A stretch of 64,000 bases of DNA from Allomyces arbusculus. Taxonomy: Eukaryota > Blastocladiomycota > Blastocladiomycetes > Blastocladiales > Blastocladiaceae. Position 1 is the first letter of the stretch. Every line of letters starts with the position of its first letter. The stretch lies in contig JADHYV010000004.1 of the NCBI GenBank assembly GCA_027604705.1, positions 781,781 to 845,780 of the forward strand, written 5' to 3'. The translations under genes were made by a program, and so were the position numbers. Shown here piece by piece: positions 20,379 to 32,203 of this stretch. A model generated the notes under the pieces. The model saw only the letters and a program-made list of their open reading frames with translations, was not told the DNA's origin and did not search any database.

Positions 20379-21245
20379 ATGCCCGTCACCACCACCACCG
20401 CTCTCCTCGCGCGCATCTTCCCGACTGTACACGCCGATAACGCGCCCGAATCCGTACCGCCGTCGTACGCCTCACCCGGCGCATCGCGCCCAGCGATGCT
20501 CGCGACCCCGTCGTCGATCGACCCAACCGCGAGCCCCTCGGCCGCCGCGCGCGTAGAAGTGCCCGATACCCCACACGCCGCGCCCACGAGCCCACCTGCC
20601 GACGCGTTCGGCCGCGTACAGCCCGCGATTCGCGTCGCCGGGGACATCGAGGCGCACCGGATCGGCTCCGACGCGCGGCGCGTCCGTGGGATCCCAGACC
20701 CGCCTACCTGGCGTGACCGTGTTGTCGAGACCCTGCCGGCCCTGGTCGCGCTGCACCTGATGCGGCCGGCACCGCCTGTCGTGACGGGGCCCAACATGCA
20801 CGCGTCGCCCGACACCATCAACGAGCGCAAAACGCGCAAGGCACTCGCGGTCGCTGGGTCGGTGATGCTCGCCGTGGGCGCGGCCGCGTGTATTGTCGCG
20901 CGCCGTCGGCTCGTGCGCGCCGAACACTTGCCGTTTGGGACGGTGCTCGTGCGCACGGTTGATAGCGCCAAGGTGCCCGTTGCGTCCGGGTCGATTGCCA
21001 TGGGCGCCGCTGAATCAGGGTCGGCGGGGATTGTGCCGGTCAAGTTCTGGGAGAGCGTGCAGCTCGAGCGCGACGCGGCCATGGATGACACGCCGGCGCT
21101 CGACGACGCCATGGGCAAGTGGCGCCGCCAGTACCGGCTCGCTGCGATCGGTGCCGTCGGGTTGTCGGTGTTGGGCGTGCTAAATGCGTTGGCCATTGAG
21201 CAGCCGGATATTGTGGACAAGGCGGCGCATGGGTTGGCGCGCTGA
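20379..21245 (+). CDS. unknown protein with two predicted TM segments
   Basis: A single 288-codon exon. ATG at 20379 (context TTACCATGC) chosen because the longer frame would begin with GTG. Residues 1-145 are polar with Pro/Ala/Arg. Hydrophobic segments are ALAVAGSVMLAVGAAACIVA (preceded by NERKTRK and followed by RRRLVR) and LAAIGAVGLSVLGVLNALAI (preceded by KWRRQYR), separated by about 95 residues. Basic residues on both sides suggest an organelle membrane, possibly mitochondrial, but no family was recognised. The C-terminus is short and ends GLAR. Codon use is strongly GC3, as in confirmed neighbours. Confidence 0.6.
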   Translation: MPVTTTTALLARIFPTVHADNAPESVPPSYASPGASRPAMLATPSSIDPTASPSAAARVEVPDTPHAAPTSPPADAFGRVQPAIRVAGDIEAHRIGSDARRVRGIPDPPTWRDRVVETLPALVALHLMRPAPPVVTGPNMHASPDTINERKTRKALAVAGSVMLAVGAAACIVARRRLVRAEHLPFGTVLVRTVDSAKVPVASGSIAMGAAESGSAGIVPVKFWESVQLERDAAMDDTPALDDAMGKWRRQYRLAAIGAVGLSVLGVLNALAIEQPDIVDKAAHGLAR

Positions 21246-21461
21246 GGTGTGCGAAGGGACGCGTCGCGACGCGTGTTTCGACGACGAAGGCATGTCGCTT
21301 CGTGTTTTGTGTTTTGAGGACCAAGGTGTGCGGCTGCTACGCGATGCATCCAAGCAGTGTCCATTGATCGGGCCGTTAAGAGATCCAGAGTGATTGATTT
21401 CGCGGTTCATCCGAATACAACAAAATAAGCCCTGCTTCGTGGAGCGCGTCAGTGTCCACTT

Positions 21462-22093
21462 TCACCGCGTGCTGGGGTATTTGCTGCCTGCCGCGACACC
21501 GTCGACGGTGCAAGCTGGTGCAGTGAGGTCCCTCGCCCAAAAATCAGCAACCCGGGCCGAGTTCAGGATCATGGTCGACTGCAACAAGTACCGCACGCTC
21601 GAGGCCGCAGCGTTGGCATGGTACGTGATCGCCTTGCGCGGCGAGTCGGTCTTCTCGATGAAGCACGACGCGCCGATCCACGGCTGCATGTTCTTGGTGC
21701 GCATTGAAAGTTGCTTGCATCCAGATCCTCACGAATCGCATCGTCGACCTTGCATCCACGGAGCCACACGAGCAGTTCTTCGTCGAGTTTCCTGAACACT
21801 GCCGTCTGGCTCGCCGTTTTGCAAGTCCGTCAGCATCCCAGCATGGGACATATTTCATCGCCGCTGCCTGTGCGAAAATCACCGAGAAACTCCACAAGCA
21901 TTGTGTCGACCATCATATCAAAATCTCGGTAGGCAATAATTAGTGGAGTCTTGATGCTGAATTGTTGCGATGGTTCTCGGTTTGCAGGGGAGAAAAAGGC
22001 AGAGCGGGGAAAGGGGGGGAGCTCATCGTCGGGGGCAGAGCAGCACGAATTATCCACTCCACTCAATGCGTCTCTATTTCCTTCAAGTACCAT
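21462..22093 (-). pseudogene. possible degraded gene of unknown family
   Basis: On the minus strand two stretches have coding-like codon use but lie in different frames with no room for an intron between them. The first reads FRKLDEELLVWLRGCKVDDA, then IREDLDASNFQ (about 21715-21800). The second begins at once in another frame with MRTKNMQPWIGASCFIEKTD and continues to RYLLQSTMILNSARVADFW (about 21545-21704). A preceding segment (RDFDMMVDTMLVEFL, about 21890-21935) could splice to the first through an intron with a CTGAC branch and GCAG acceptor. The frame break suggests a decayed gene or a sequence error. No family recognised. Confidence 0.35.
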
Positions 22094-22145
22094 TCAATAG
22101 TATGTCCCACGGCCCGGCCAAAGTCGTCCACCAGTCGCCGCGGCA

Positions 22146-25100
22146 TCAGTGCATCTGCGCCAGGTTGGACCGGCTCGCCGCGCGCTTCCCGATATTCCCA
22201 CCCCGCTTCGACCCCGGCGCGAGCGCGATATTCGACATGCGACGACGGTCCCCACCACTTCCGGGCGGATGCAATCCACCACCCATCCTCCCGCCATTAC
22301 CGCTCCCATTGGGTCCCGACGCGGACATGGCCGCCTCGAACCCGCCACCCAAGATCCCCGTTGGCGCGCCATGTAAACTACCGGCATGGGCGAGTCCGCC
22401 CGTCGACGTGCCCAACACGACACTACCGCTGTGGTGCACAGTCGCCAGGTCTTTGCGGGACCCCGACGCGCCCTGCGGCGGCGGCGCCTCGATACTCCCG
22501 CGCCGGTAGAAACTGGTCGGCGATGTGTACCCGTTGTTGACGATGACCTGGATTCCGTCGGCCTCGGCCTGCGCCTTGACGTCGTCGGGCACGGCAAATG
22601 CTGGGTTGCCGCGGAACAGATTGTTAATGCGTTGTGCGACCGTCAGGTCGATCGACCGCGATGATGCGCGGTTGAGCGTGGTTGGCGGAGGGGTCGACCG
22701 CGCGGCGGGTGGTGGACGTGCTGCGGTGCTTGGTCGACTGGATGGGGCCGGCGTCTGTGGTAACGGGATCGCCGCTAACTCGGGGAGTTGAGAGTGTCGT
22801 GAGCATCTTGACGCGAAACCAGAGCCGCGAGAGGTAAACAAGATACGAACACGCGAGGCACACCCACACGGGCGCACTAAGCGCGCTCTCCTGGCCCACG
22901 CCGACCAGCGAAACAGATATCCAGTAATTGCCGCCCGGCTCGAGGTTCTCGAGCATGCACTCGGACGGCATGTTGGGCTGCGCCGGAACAAATGGGCAAT
23001 ACACGGCATTGTCGGCCAGTGTGTGCGTCTGCGCAATCCACAGCTTGTACCCCGTGTGCGGCGGACATTGCTCGTGCTCGTTGGCGGCGTACAAGAGGCA
23101 GCGCACGAGATTCGGCGAGAGAATAATGCATTGCGGGGTTGGCGGAAGCGGAAGCATGTGTTCTGGTGGAGGAGATGATGCCGAGTGAGGATCCTGCTGG
23201 CTGAACGCGACGTGGGAGAAATCTACGTACCCAACTGCACCTCGTGCGAGTACGCGCTCAAATCACTCCACCCGACGGCATTCCCCGCCGCAACCGCAAA
23301 CACGTAGGCCTCGCCGAGCTGCAAGTCCTCGATCACGACCGATCCAGCACCGTGGGGTCCGAGCGACCGCGCACTCACCTCAAACACGGTGCCCGCGTCC
23401 GGTTGCCCGACGGGATGGTACGCAATCTGGTACCGCAGCACGTCGGATTCGCCGCGCGACGGTGGTGGCGCAAGCGACACTTGCACGCTGTGCGACGCAT
23501 GTCGCCGGACAGCGGGAGCGTCGGGCCGTGTCGGCGCAAAGTCGAGAATGACGGGGCCCGCTGCATGCGACCGCGGAGATTCGCCGAGCTGGTTGACGGC
23601 CGACATGGCGTACCAGTGCGAGATAGCGATCGCGGGCGAAGTGTCGGTGAAGGTGGCGCGCTTGATGGACGACAGCTCCGACGCGGTCCCGGTGGCGGAG
23701 TCATTTGCGGTGGCTGGTGTCGACTGGTCGTGGCCGACCGCGAGCTCCTTGTGCAAGAAAAAATCGGTGCCGTTGGTCGAGTGGTACAATCGGAACGTGT
23801 GCACTGGGGTGCCGCCCGACGGCTCGAGCGCTTCGTTCATCTTCACGGTAATGCTCAGCGAGTTAAGCTGGTAGGAAATGTCTGGTGCCGGTGGTGGATT
23901 TGGCAAGACGTCTGATGAGGAATTTAGGGTGAGTTTTAGCGCAAAGAGCGCGGACCTATTCGAAGTGAAATCGTACCAACGAGCACTACCTCGGGCTCAG
24001 ATGGGTCAGCGGCAAATTCTTGGTACGAGGCCGCAACGCGCAGGTAGCAGTACCGGCCCACGGGGAGGTGCATCACGGGCACAGACGCGTGCTCGCCCGG
24101 GCTCAGCTCGTACTCTTCGACCTCGCCAAAGTCGGGCTGCAAGCTGCACTCCAAGACTGCGCGATCGTAGTTGCACGTCGAAGTGACCGGCGGCAAGTCT
24201 ATCGAGACAGAAATGCCCGTCGCCGACACGACCGTCGCCTCCGGTTTGGGCAGGCGGGGCATCGCAGCTAGATGGCCAGGTGGAAAACGTCAGCGGGGGA
24301 TATGGATTACGGGTGAGATAAAGAATGAGGTGGCCAGCGGACCTAAAATTGCTTGCCGACGTTGCGCCTCGCGCTCCTCGTATTGGCGTTTTCGGCACAG
24401 CTTGCACGGCTCGGGCTTGCGGTGAAGCGCATTGTACTTGTAGATCGATAAGGACACGATCTCCTTGTCCCTTTCCTAGTGAAGTCAGTCAAGCGCGGAT
24501 CATAAAGGTCGAATGTGGATGGCGGCAAACCAAAAACGTACTCGGACCGTGCTCTCCAAGGCCTCAATCTTGTCCTTGAATAGCATGTTTTCATGCTCGA
24601 GGGCCTGGATCTTCATGCGCAAGTTGCGGCTTTCGGTCAAAAAGTTCTTCTCCATGAGCTCGCAGCGCCGGTTGACTTCCTGTCGAGGTGGAAAAAGGTC
24701 AGGCGCGAACTTGCGCGCGACAGTGGATGAAAAAAGGCAAGTGTACGAACGTGGCAAATCGTCTCCTTTTCCGATATGTTGCGCTTGACGTCGTCAATCT
24801 CCGACTGGAGCTCGGCGCGCACGCGCAGGTCCTGTTGCGCGACAATGGCCTCGAACTCGGCATTGCGCGTCTTCGCCTGGTCGAGCTGCTCGGCGAGCAG
24901 CCGGATGCGACGGTCTTGCGTGCCCTGAAACGCGTAGCTGTCCTTGAGCTTATTCTTTGAGCGAGAAATAGGGCCGTCAGAGCAGCACACGTCGAGGGAA
25001 CCGAGGACGACTGCGTACTTTGAGCCCTTGCACCTCCTCACGGAACCCGCGAATAACGCGCGGTGCGTCCTCGTTGCGCTCCTCGAGTTCGGCGAGTTCA

Positions 25101-25457
25101 CGCTGGTGCCGCCGCTCAATCTAGCCGAGCGAGCAGTCGTGAGCCCACACCGTTGCCCTGCATCGACGATGTCCGTAACGGTCCAACCTGCTTGAGGACA
25201 GCGTTCTCCTCCTTGACCTTGAGGAGCTTGATTTCGCGCTCCTTGAGCAAACCCTTGACCCGATCGAGTTCATGCGCGAGCGCCGACTCTGTCATGTCTT
25301 GCGCAGCAGGGCCGCCAGTGTGCGCATGCCCACCGCCAGCGGCGGGGTTGTTGCCGTTTCCGCCATGGTGGCCGGCGCTGCTACGACTGCGGAGCGCCGC
25401 GGCAATCCCGGCATCGCGGGTCGTGTAGATTTTGGTACGCTCGACCTTGAAGTCCAT
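22146..25457 (-). CDS. coiled-coil / fibronectin type III protein, possibly flagellar
   Basis: Start MDFKVERTKIYTTRDAG at 25457. Exons 1-5 encode a long coiled coil (ALAHELDRVKGLLKEREIKL, IERRHQRELAELEERNE, NKLKDSYAFQGTQDRRIRLL, EVNRRCELMEKNFLTESRNL, ALEHENMLFKDKIEAL). The next exon holds HRKPEPCKLCRKRQYEEREA, a C-x2-C motif. An intron at about 24270-24340 (donor GTCCGC, branch CTGAC, acceptor CATCTAG) joins it in frame to MPRLPKPEATVVSATGISVS and three or four FN3-like domains (YRVAAS-type strands, SHWYAMSAVNQLGES, AYVFAVAAGNAVGWSD, NYWISVSLVGVGQES). The tail contains DLTVAQRINNLFRGNPAFAV. A hydrophobic stretch at about 22815-22880 could be a TM but may be intron. It is divergent from CFAP100, hinting at a flagellar role. 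Confidence 0.65.
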
Positions 25458-26060
25458 GGCCGGCGGTCGGCGCGGCAGCGTCCGGCGAGAAATGAGTATG
25501 CGGGGTGACGGTGCCGCGGCTTGGAGGCGGTATGGCCGAATTCAGTTGCAGGTAGTGTGCGCGGGTCGTGCAAAGGAGCGGTGGGCCAGGGTGCCCAAGT
25601 ACAGCAACGCCGGATGTCCCCTGCAAGCGGGATCATGATCAACGCTCGATTTATGACAACGCGACCGCGTCGATTACTTCTCTTCAACGACCGTCGACGT
25701 CCTGCAACGCCGAGTCAACGACCAACGGAAGTGTCAACACTTCTACCAAGGCATCGCATTCTCAGCAGCAGGCCCCTCGCAACGCTACCGGCCAGCCGCA
25801 CTGACGGCAGTCCACCCGTCCCGCCGACAGAGAATTTGTTTTCAGCATGACCTCGCTCGCAACCACCTCGCCAATGGCAGAAGTAATCAACAATAACAAC
25901 TGGCTTTTCGGATCCATCATCACGGTCAATACCTGACGCCCATGCGCGGCTTGCTATCGTCATGTTGGTCGTTTAGGCCACGAAAGCGGTAGACCCGCCG
26001 ACTCTGCGCCTTCCACGGCTCCCCGGAGCTGGTAGTCCCAGCTCGGCACCAGCCGGCGCA
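25458..26060. promoter_or_regulatory. divergent promoter region, coiled-coil/FN3 gene and CFAP100
   Basis: About 600 nt between two divergent starts, likely a shared promoter. It is less GC-rich in the centre (25700-25930). No RFX-type X-box could be confirmed by eye. Confidence 0.45.
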
Positions 26061-28096
26061 ATGGGCCCAGGCCGCGGCCGAGGGCACAAACTCGCGCGCC
26101 CGGGCTCCGATCACGACAACCCGTTCCGCATGCCGACCGACGACGAAGTGTTTTCACTGCGTAATTCGCCATCGCCGGGCGTCTCGACGCGGGAGGTCCT
26201 CAGTCTTGCAGCGGCCACGGGCTTGTCGAGTGTACCAACCATCTCCTGCCCGATACTAGGGGTCGTCAGGGTCGCGGCAGCGCACAAGCCTGTACGAGCC
26301 CAAGGCGTCGCATCGGCGCAACTTCAAGAGCCTGCTGGCCGAGGAGGACGACGAGACGCAGCGCATGTTCGACAAGCTCAAGACCAAGAAGGATGCTGAC
26401 GCCATCTTGATCAGCCAGCAGTCGAAAGGTGTGACAACTGCGCGCTCCGCGATGGATCTCTTGCACGTGAGCTGATGGTGCACAACTCTGACCGGTAGAC
26501 CGCCAGCTCGGCAAGGAGAATCTGCACGACTTTGTTTCCAAGAAGCGCGAGATGTTCCTGCTGCAGTTTTCGCTCGGCGTGAAGAAGGACGAGATTAAGA
26601 AACTCGAGCAGATTGCACAGGCCGAGGAGCAGAAGTTGCTCGACGACGAGCGCAGTCTCGAAGAGGATGCGGCCAAGTTCGATGCATTTCTAAAGGAAAA
26701 CGACAAGAACTCGGTCGAGGCCATCAAACGGTTCGCTCATCTCCTTTTTTTCCTGCTCGTGATGATTCCCTACCTCATGTATGCCCTCGACTGTTCGGCG
26801 TTGATAGGGCCGAGGCTGAGACCAAGGCCAAGCTCGAAAAGGTGTCGGAAATCAAGAAGCTCAATACGCAGATCATGACGATCCGGTCGGAAATGTCCAA
26901 GAACGAGGACCAGCTCAAGGACTACCAGCGGTACCGCGAGTTTCTCGAGAAGCTCACGCCGCCCGAGTGGCTCGTGCAGCACCAGCAAAAGCAGGGGCAG
27001 GAGAAGCGCAAGGAAAAGGTCGAAGATGCAAGTACGGCGTTGGTTCGGGAGCAGGCACCGATGGAGTAAGGGTACGAACGAGATTGATCACCTCCTCCTT
27101 GCCGGTTTTAGGGAAAGAAAAGTCGGCGCGAAAGGCCGCGTCGAACCGGAGCAAAGTGCAGTTTGGCCGCAAGATTGACGAGGACGACACGCCGCAAACG
27201 ACGACCGCTAACTCGCCCTTGCGCGACTCAGACGACGGCGACGAAGACGCGAACGACGAGGAGGAAGTGCCGCCGCTCTACTTTTCGTCGCCGCAGCAGT
27301 TGCTCGACCTGTTTGCCGAGCTCGAGGAGAACAATCTTGCGCTGATCCAGAACTCGCAAGAGACCGAGGAGACGCTCGAGGAGCTTAAGGTTAAGATCCA
27401 GGAGACGGAGAAGCGAATGGACCAGGAGACGGAGAGTTTGCGCCAGCAAATTGAGTTTCTCAAGGCTGCGATTGCCAAAGAGGAGGACAAGGCGCACCAG
27501 CTCGAGGAGAAGGCAAAGTACGTCGTGCTGATCGCATTTGACGTCGAGCGACAGTTGCATCTCACTCGCTCCCGATGCCGCACTCGCTACCCAGGTTCTT
27601 CACGTCGTCCCTCAGCGAGGCCGACCAGGAAAAGATTCTCGCCGAGCTCAACGTCAAGGTCAAGGAAGTCTACCGCAAGTGCCTTGGTGACGCCGACACC
27701 AACATTTCGACGTTGCAAATGCTCACGTCGATTGAGAACCGGCTCGAGCAGTTGTTTGAGGCGATCGAGCTCATGCCAGCCGACAAGGTGGAGCGCGCTG
27801 AGCGGCTCAAGGACAAGGAGCGGCGGCAGCGGCTGCGCGAGGAGAAAATGGACGCGCAGCGGCTCATCCAAGAGGAGCGGATTCAGCGCGCGCTCGAGCG
27901 AGCCCGCGCTCCCGTCAAGAAAAAGGTACGGTTTGAAATACTGAGCTCGCGCGTTTGGCAGCGGCCCTCTCACTCACTTTGTCGCATGCAGACGGGGAAG
28001 CCAGTCATGTTTCGGTCGGCACCACCACAAAAGAAGAAGAAGAGAACGCAAGACAACAAGAATAAGGAGGAAGGCACGTCATTGGGTTCACTTTGA
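26061..28096 (+). CDS. CFAP100: cilia/flagella-associated protein CFAP100 (CCDC37/MIA1)
   Basis: Axonemal coiled-coil protein of the modifier-of-inner-arms (MIA) complex with CFAP73. The N-terminus has DNPFRMPTDDEVFSLR, the family's NPFxxP...FxLR box. Later exons read RTSLYEPKASHRRNFKSLL, FVSKKREMFLLQFSLGVKKD, EIKKLEQIAQAEEQKLLDDE, AAKFDAFLKENDKNSVEAIK, KLNTQIMTIRSEMSKNEDQL and YREFLEKLTPPEWL, then a PPLYFSSPQQLLDLFAELEE domain and a long C-terminal coiled coil. The last exon ends GKPVMFRSAPPQKKKK, the usual basic C-terminus. About seven short introns. Its presence is the best evidence that the organism makes motile flagella. Confidence 0.92.
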
Positions 28097-29477
28097 TTGA
28101 ACAGTGGCAGCGCAGTCGTGCTCACCATGCTTTGTTCCTGATTCGGTTCGATCATTTAGAGGATCTGGCGTATTACTGGGAATAGACGTTGACTATCTTC
28201 TTACCTTCTCCACCCGCTCATTTTCCTGTTCTGCCGCTATGGCGCTAGATGGAACGAGAACGGTCGACGATGCAGTGCTGCAATTCTGGCAGGATGACCC
28301 GGCCCAGCTGCTGGCGCCCCGACCTTGAGCGCGGTTGTAGGTAACCCGCGCAATCAGATCCAATGCCGGCGTTGAATCTTTCATCGTCCGCTCTGAGCCA
28401 ATCACTATCAAGAAAATGCGTTCCCTGTCGACGCTGCGCCAGATGGCCGAAGATGGCTGCTGTGCGGTTGTGTTGTATCACTGATTTCAGATTGCGTTTT
28501 TTTTCCGCCAGGACCGGCGCAGACCCTGTCTATCCGTCCTTCCGTCTGTCTGTCTGTCCCCCCTCGTCTGTCCCCGCGAGACAGCAAAACAATGCCATTC
28601 ACGTGTCCCACGAGCGTCGACTCACTCAACCTCGCGCTCACTTCATCGCTACAATCAACATCGCTACTATCAGCTCGCCAGATCAAAACCGACTGCCCGC
28701 ACAATGCGCGGTGTTTGGCGGCCGGTAGGCCGCGTGGGTGCGCCGGGTTGGCAGTCGGCAGGCTGCGTGGGTGGCTCCTGGGGCGGCCATTAGGTCCGCG
28801 TGGACTGTTCCTGTTGGTGGCCAGTAGGCCGCGTGGGTGGCTCTGGTAGCAGGGCGCATCCCGCGCCGTGTCGTCATGAGCACAGCCAGGGTTTCAACCT
28901 GCAAGTGCACGCGAGAGGGTGCTCAAGTCTACCAATTTGTGACGCGGTCACGTGTTGGCGAATGTGGGATGCAAGGTGGTCTCCCAGCAAACGATCGTCA
29001 TGGTGTTCTCGGTTGCGAGCTCGACTTCGAGCACACCGCTCGGGTCAGCACCGCTTGCCAATTCTTCTCTTCTCCCTACCCCCGGTCTGGCTGCAAGGTA
29101 GCCTACGACAGCGTCCAACAGCGACTCGAGGTTGACAACGACGCGGCCCATACCGACAGAATTGGACCCGCAGCACCTCGTGCGCAGCACCGACACGAGC
29201 ACCCTCCCAGCGCTCATTCGCGCCCATCGAAAAGGGGCCGCCCAGAAAGTAGACGATATCGCCGGCCGATATTGTTTGAAATACAGCGCTTTCCGCATCG
29301 CGCTCGCTCGTCTTGGACCGAATTCCGCTGCTGAGCGTCCCAACTCGCACAATCTCGATTCGACTGCTCTTCTTTCCCACGAGACCGGCCAAAAATGACC
29401 ATTTCACCGTGCGTGAGGTGCGCACTTCTTCGCGACCGACCGGTATCTGGGCAACAATTCGGGACGGGAGCCTGACC
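28097..29477. other. long intergenic region with a minisatellite
   Basis: About 1.4 kb with no supported gene. Contains a T/C-rich stretch (28490-28570), a four-unit minisatellite (28717-28847), and GC-rich stretches near 28960-29300 with frames that have no domain signal. The WD-repeat gene's promoter should lie at its right end. Confidence 0.5.
28717..28847 (+). repeat. minisatellite, four diverged ~33-nt units
   Basis: Units begin near 28717, 28746, 28781 and 28814. Each carries GGC(c/a)(g/a)GTAGGCCGCGTGGGTG-like sequence followed by GGCTC(c/t)TG; the third unit is most diverged. Confidence 0.65.
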
Positions 29478-31019
29478 ATGACCTTGCATCGCGTCAGCGA
29501 CGATGTCGCGTTTGTGAGCGAGGACCGGGTCCGTCGGCACGCGATTCGTTCGACAATTCAGCACTGGTAAGCGAGCGCGCGCGATATTTTGCTTCCGGCA
29601 AGTTTCGACGGATATCATGTTGACCCGGCGCCCATTTTCCTTGCGATAGGCAATTGCGCGACCTTGTCAACTGCCCAGCATCACGGCGAGAAGTGCTCTA
29701 CGTGAACGGCACCAATGTCCATTTATACAACACCGAGACACGAGCGGTACGTTTCCACGATGTGCTGGCTGTCAATTCGGACAGAGTAAATCATGACGAC
29801 TTTTTTTGCCGTTTAGAGCGTGCCGATTCTCAAAGATTTGACATTTCCGCCAACGTGTATCACGTCGGGGTTCGCAACCGTTGCTGTCAATTCGGTCGTC
29901 CAGGCCCTGAGCTGAACTTTCGTCGCCCCTCCAATTTTCTTAGCCAAGGGTATCTCGTCGTTGGCGGTCAACGATCGCAGCTCATGGTGCGGCAGCTGAC
30001 CAGCAACTGGTATGAATCACGCTCTTTCGACACAGCAGCTCCAGTTTTGCGGAATTCGAAAGCTGACGCTTTACGACCCAGGTTCTCGTCGACGGCCGTG
30101 GGCGGGTGCATCAACAACGCGCTCGTCGTGACCAAGTACGACGGGCAAACACGGCTGCTCGTGTGCAACAACGACCAGTCGATCAAGATCTTCAACATGC
30201 CGTCCATGGAGCGCGTCGCGAGCATTTCGCTGCCCACCGCCGTAAACCACGGTATGTTCACGGCCCGACAAAGTATGGCGACCTTAAAACGCAATGGATT
30301 CATTGCGCACTTTCTCGTTCTACAGCCGCGGTGAGCCCCGATGGGACCAAGCTCGTGGCGGTCGGCGACACGAGCCAGGTATTCATGTTTGACGTGCGAC
30401 CCAACGGGTCGTACGAGCGCACGGCCACGCTCACAGGTATGATTATCAAACCTCTACCCAGCTGGGGGGTCGCCGCTGACGTGATTGCTCCGCGTGTAGC
30501 ACCAGGAAGCTCGTCCGGGTTCAGCTGCTCGTGGAACTACTCGTCGGAAAAGTTTGCCATTGCAAGCCAGGACGGCGCCGTGCTCGTCTGGGACGTGCGG
30601 TCGACGGTGCCAACAGCCAAGTTTGTGACCAACCAGGTACGCCCGCTCCGCATCCATCCTTGCCCATAGCCGCACGACACGTCGCGACGCATTATGAACA
30701 CTACTCTGACCATCATCTGGAACCTCCATAGTACCCGAGCGAAAAGGGCGCGGCGCGATGCGTCAAGTTTTCGCCTTCCGCGTCGATTGACCTGCTGGCG
30801 TTCACGGAGCACGTCAACAATGTGCATTTTGTGGACGCTCGCACGTTCAACACGCGTCAAGTTGTGCGTGCCGCCATGCCGCATATTGACCAGCATCTTT
30901 CGGGGCTCGCGTTCTCGCCCGACTCGCGTAGCGTGTTTGTGGGACTCGAGAATGCGCTCGTCGAGTATGAGGTCAACTCGAAGAGCCGCCGGTCGTTCCC
31001 AGCAGGCGCCATTGTGTGA
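29478..31019 (+). CDS. WD-repeat protein (fungal SPBC2A9.03-like, DUF2415 type)
   Basis: Begins MTLHRVSDDVAFVSEDRVRR (exon 29478-29566), then splices so that TG+G gives WQLRDLVNCPASRREVLYVN, the conserved QLRxLVxCP entry of this family. Following exons give blade-like segments: VPILKDLTFPPTCITSGFAT, GYLVVGGQRSQLMVRQLTSN, NALVVTKYDGQTRLLVCNND, AVSPDGTKLVAVGDTSQVFM, WNYSSEKFAIASQDGAVLVWD, CVKFSPSASIDLLAFTEHVN and LAFSPDSRSVFVGLENALVEYE, ending SFPAGAIV. It forms a seven-bladed beta-propeller of unknown biochemical role. An earlier start is not excluded, since the 5' flank is poorly defined. Eight or so exons. Confidence 0.78.
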
Positions 31020-31307
31020 GAATGGTATCGAGGTCCCCGTCGAATGAGCGGGTGCGACATTTGGTTTTGGAGGGCGAGCGAGCGCATCACGAGTGGGTGG
31101 AGAGGGTAGGGGCGCGAAGTACCGTCGAGGAGCGCCGAGAAGCAAATCATTTCTTGGGATGAGGGGGGTGGAGAAATTCGTCAACAACGCACTGGAATAC
31201 ACACCATCGTTTCAACCAACCCAATCAGCTGCACGGGACTACGCAAGTCGCGTATATTTTGGGCTAGATACAAGACACGACCATCTAACAGCACCACCCC
31301 CGATGCC

Positions 31308-32203
31308 TTACTTGTAAATCTCATCAAACGGCCAGGTATCCGCAAAGCAGCTCGCCCACACTTCGGCCACAGCTTCTTCGGCGACGCCTGGACCCGCGCA
31401 TTTCGGGTTCGACTGGAGCGATAAGATGGCGCGGCGCTTGACACATGCCTGGTGCTGCTTGGAGATGCCGAGATTGCCGCGCAACCACTCATTGGCGAGC
31501 CGGCAGTCGCCCGACAAGCTCGCGGCGCGAATTTCGGTGCAGGCGTGGTGCAGGCAATTGTCCCAGTCGAGTTTGGCGCGGCAGTGGTCGAGTGCGTGGA
31601 TCAGTTCGTGCGCCATCGTGTCTTCAATGTGCGCCTTGGACACGAGCTGGTTCTCGCACAGAACGACCTAAGGGACAGCGCGATGTTGCGTGAGCGGAAG
31701 AAGTCGGGCCCACGAGCTAACCAACAGGCAAGCAGCAACTCTCCGCGATGCGAACAAAACATACGCCGTATTCTGGACTGAAACCACCGGACCGTGTCGG
31801 GTCGCAGGGCTGGCAAATGAAGTGCTTGCGCGAGAACCCGCACCCGGCGGCCTCAAGGTGCTGCATCAGGAACTTGACAATGGGACCTATTCGGTCGGTC
31901 GCAAGCGCTGGGAGTCAGCATTCTGGTCGCAGGATCACTGGCGTAGTGATAATCGACCGTACTGTGCCGAATCATATGGTTTTTCCACTTTTCGCAAGTC
32001 CGGTACTGCTCCTCAGCCGTCGCGGCGGCACGTTCGGCCTCTACTTGTACGCGCTCCTCGTCGGACAGACCGAGGCCCGTCATCCTGGTCAACTTGGCTC
32101 GCCATGCTTCAAAGGCGCCCATGTCCCGCTGCGGCTGCCGGTCGCCTGTTGTTGTTCCTGCTCTTGCATTCGACTCGCGCGGGTCGTTCGCAGCTGTGTT
32201 CAT
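31308..32203 (-). CDS. ATP23: mitochondrial inner membrane protease Atp23, copy A
   Basis: Intermembrane-space metalloprotease that processes Atp6 and helps assemble the F0 sector in yeast; also degrades Ups1. Start MNTAANDPRESN at 32203. Features are the Cys-containing N-region EQYRTCEKWKNHMIRHS, VKFLMQHLEAAGCGFSRKHF, ICQPCDPTRSGGFSPEYGV, KAHIEDTMAHELIHALDHC (the HExxH zinc motif, third ligand region following), NCLHHACTEIRAASLSGDC, KQHQACVKRRAILSL and a WASCFADTWPFDEIYK end. The many conserved Cys suit oxidative folding by Mia40. Three exons. A second ATP23 gene is divergently transcribed from the same intergenic region. Confidence 0.92.

Noticed and set aside
21704-21943. Plus-strand frame starting MKVACIQ, reminiscent of a nitrilase N-terminus
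   Set aside because: No Glu/Lys/Cys nitrilase motifs follow, and the opposite strand has better coding character.
24262-24292. Separate genes for the coiled-coil and FN3 parts, with a stop at 24290 and a new Met at 24262
   Set aside because: A canonical intron (GTCCGC...CTGAC...CATCTAG) removes the stop and joins both parts in frame; the Met then lies inside the protein.
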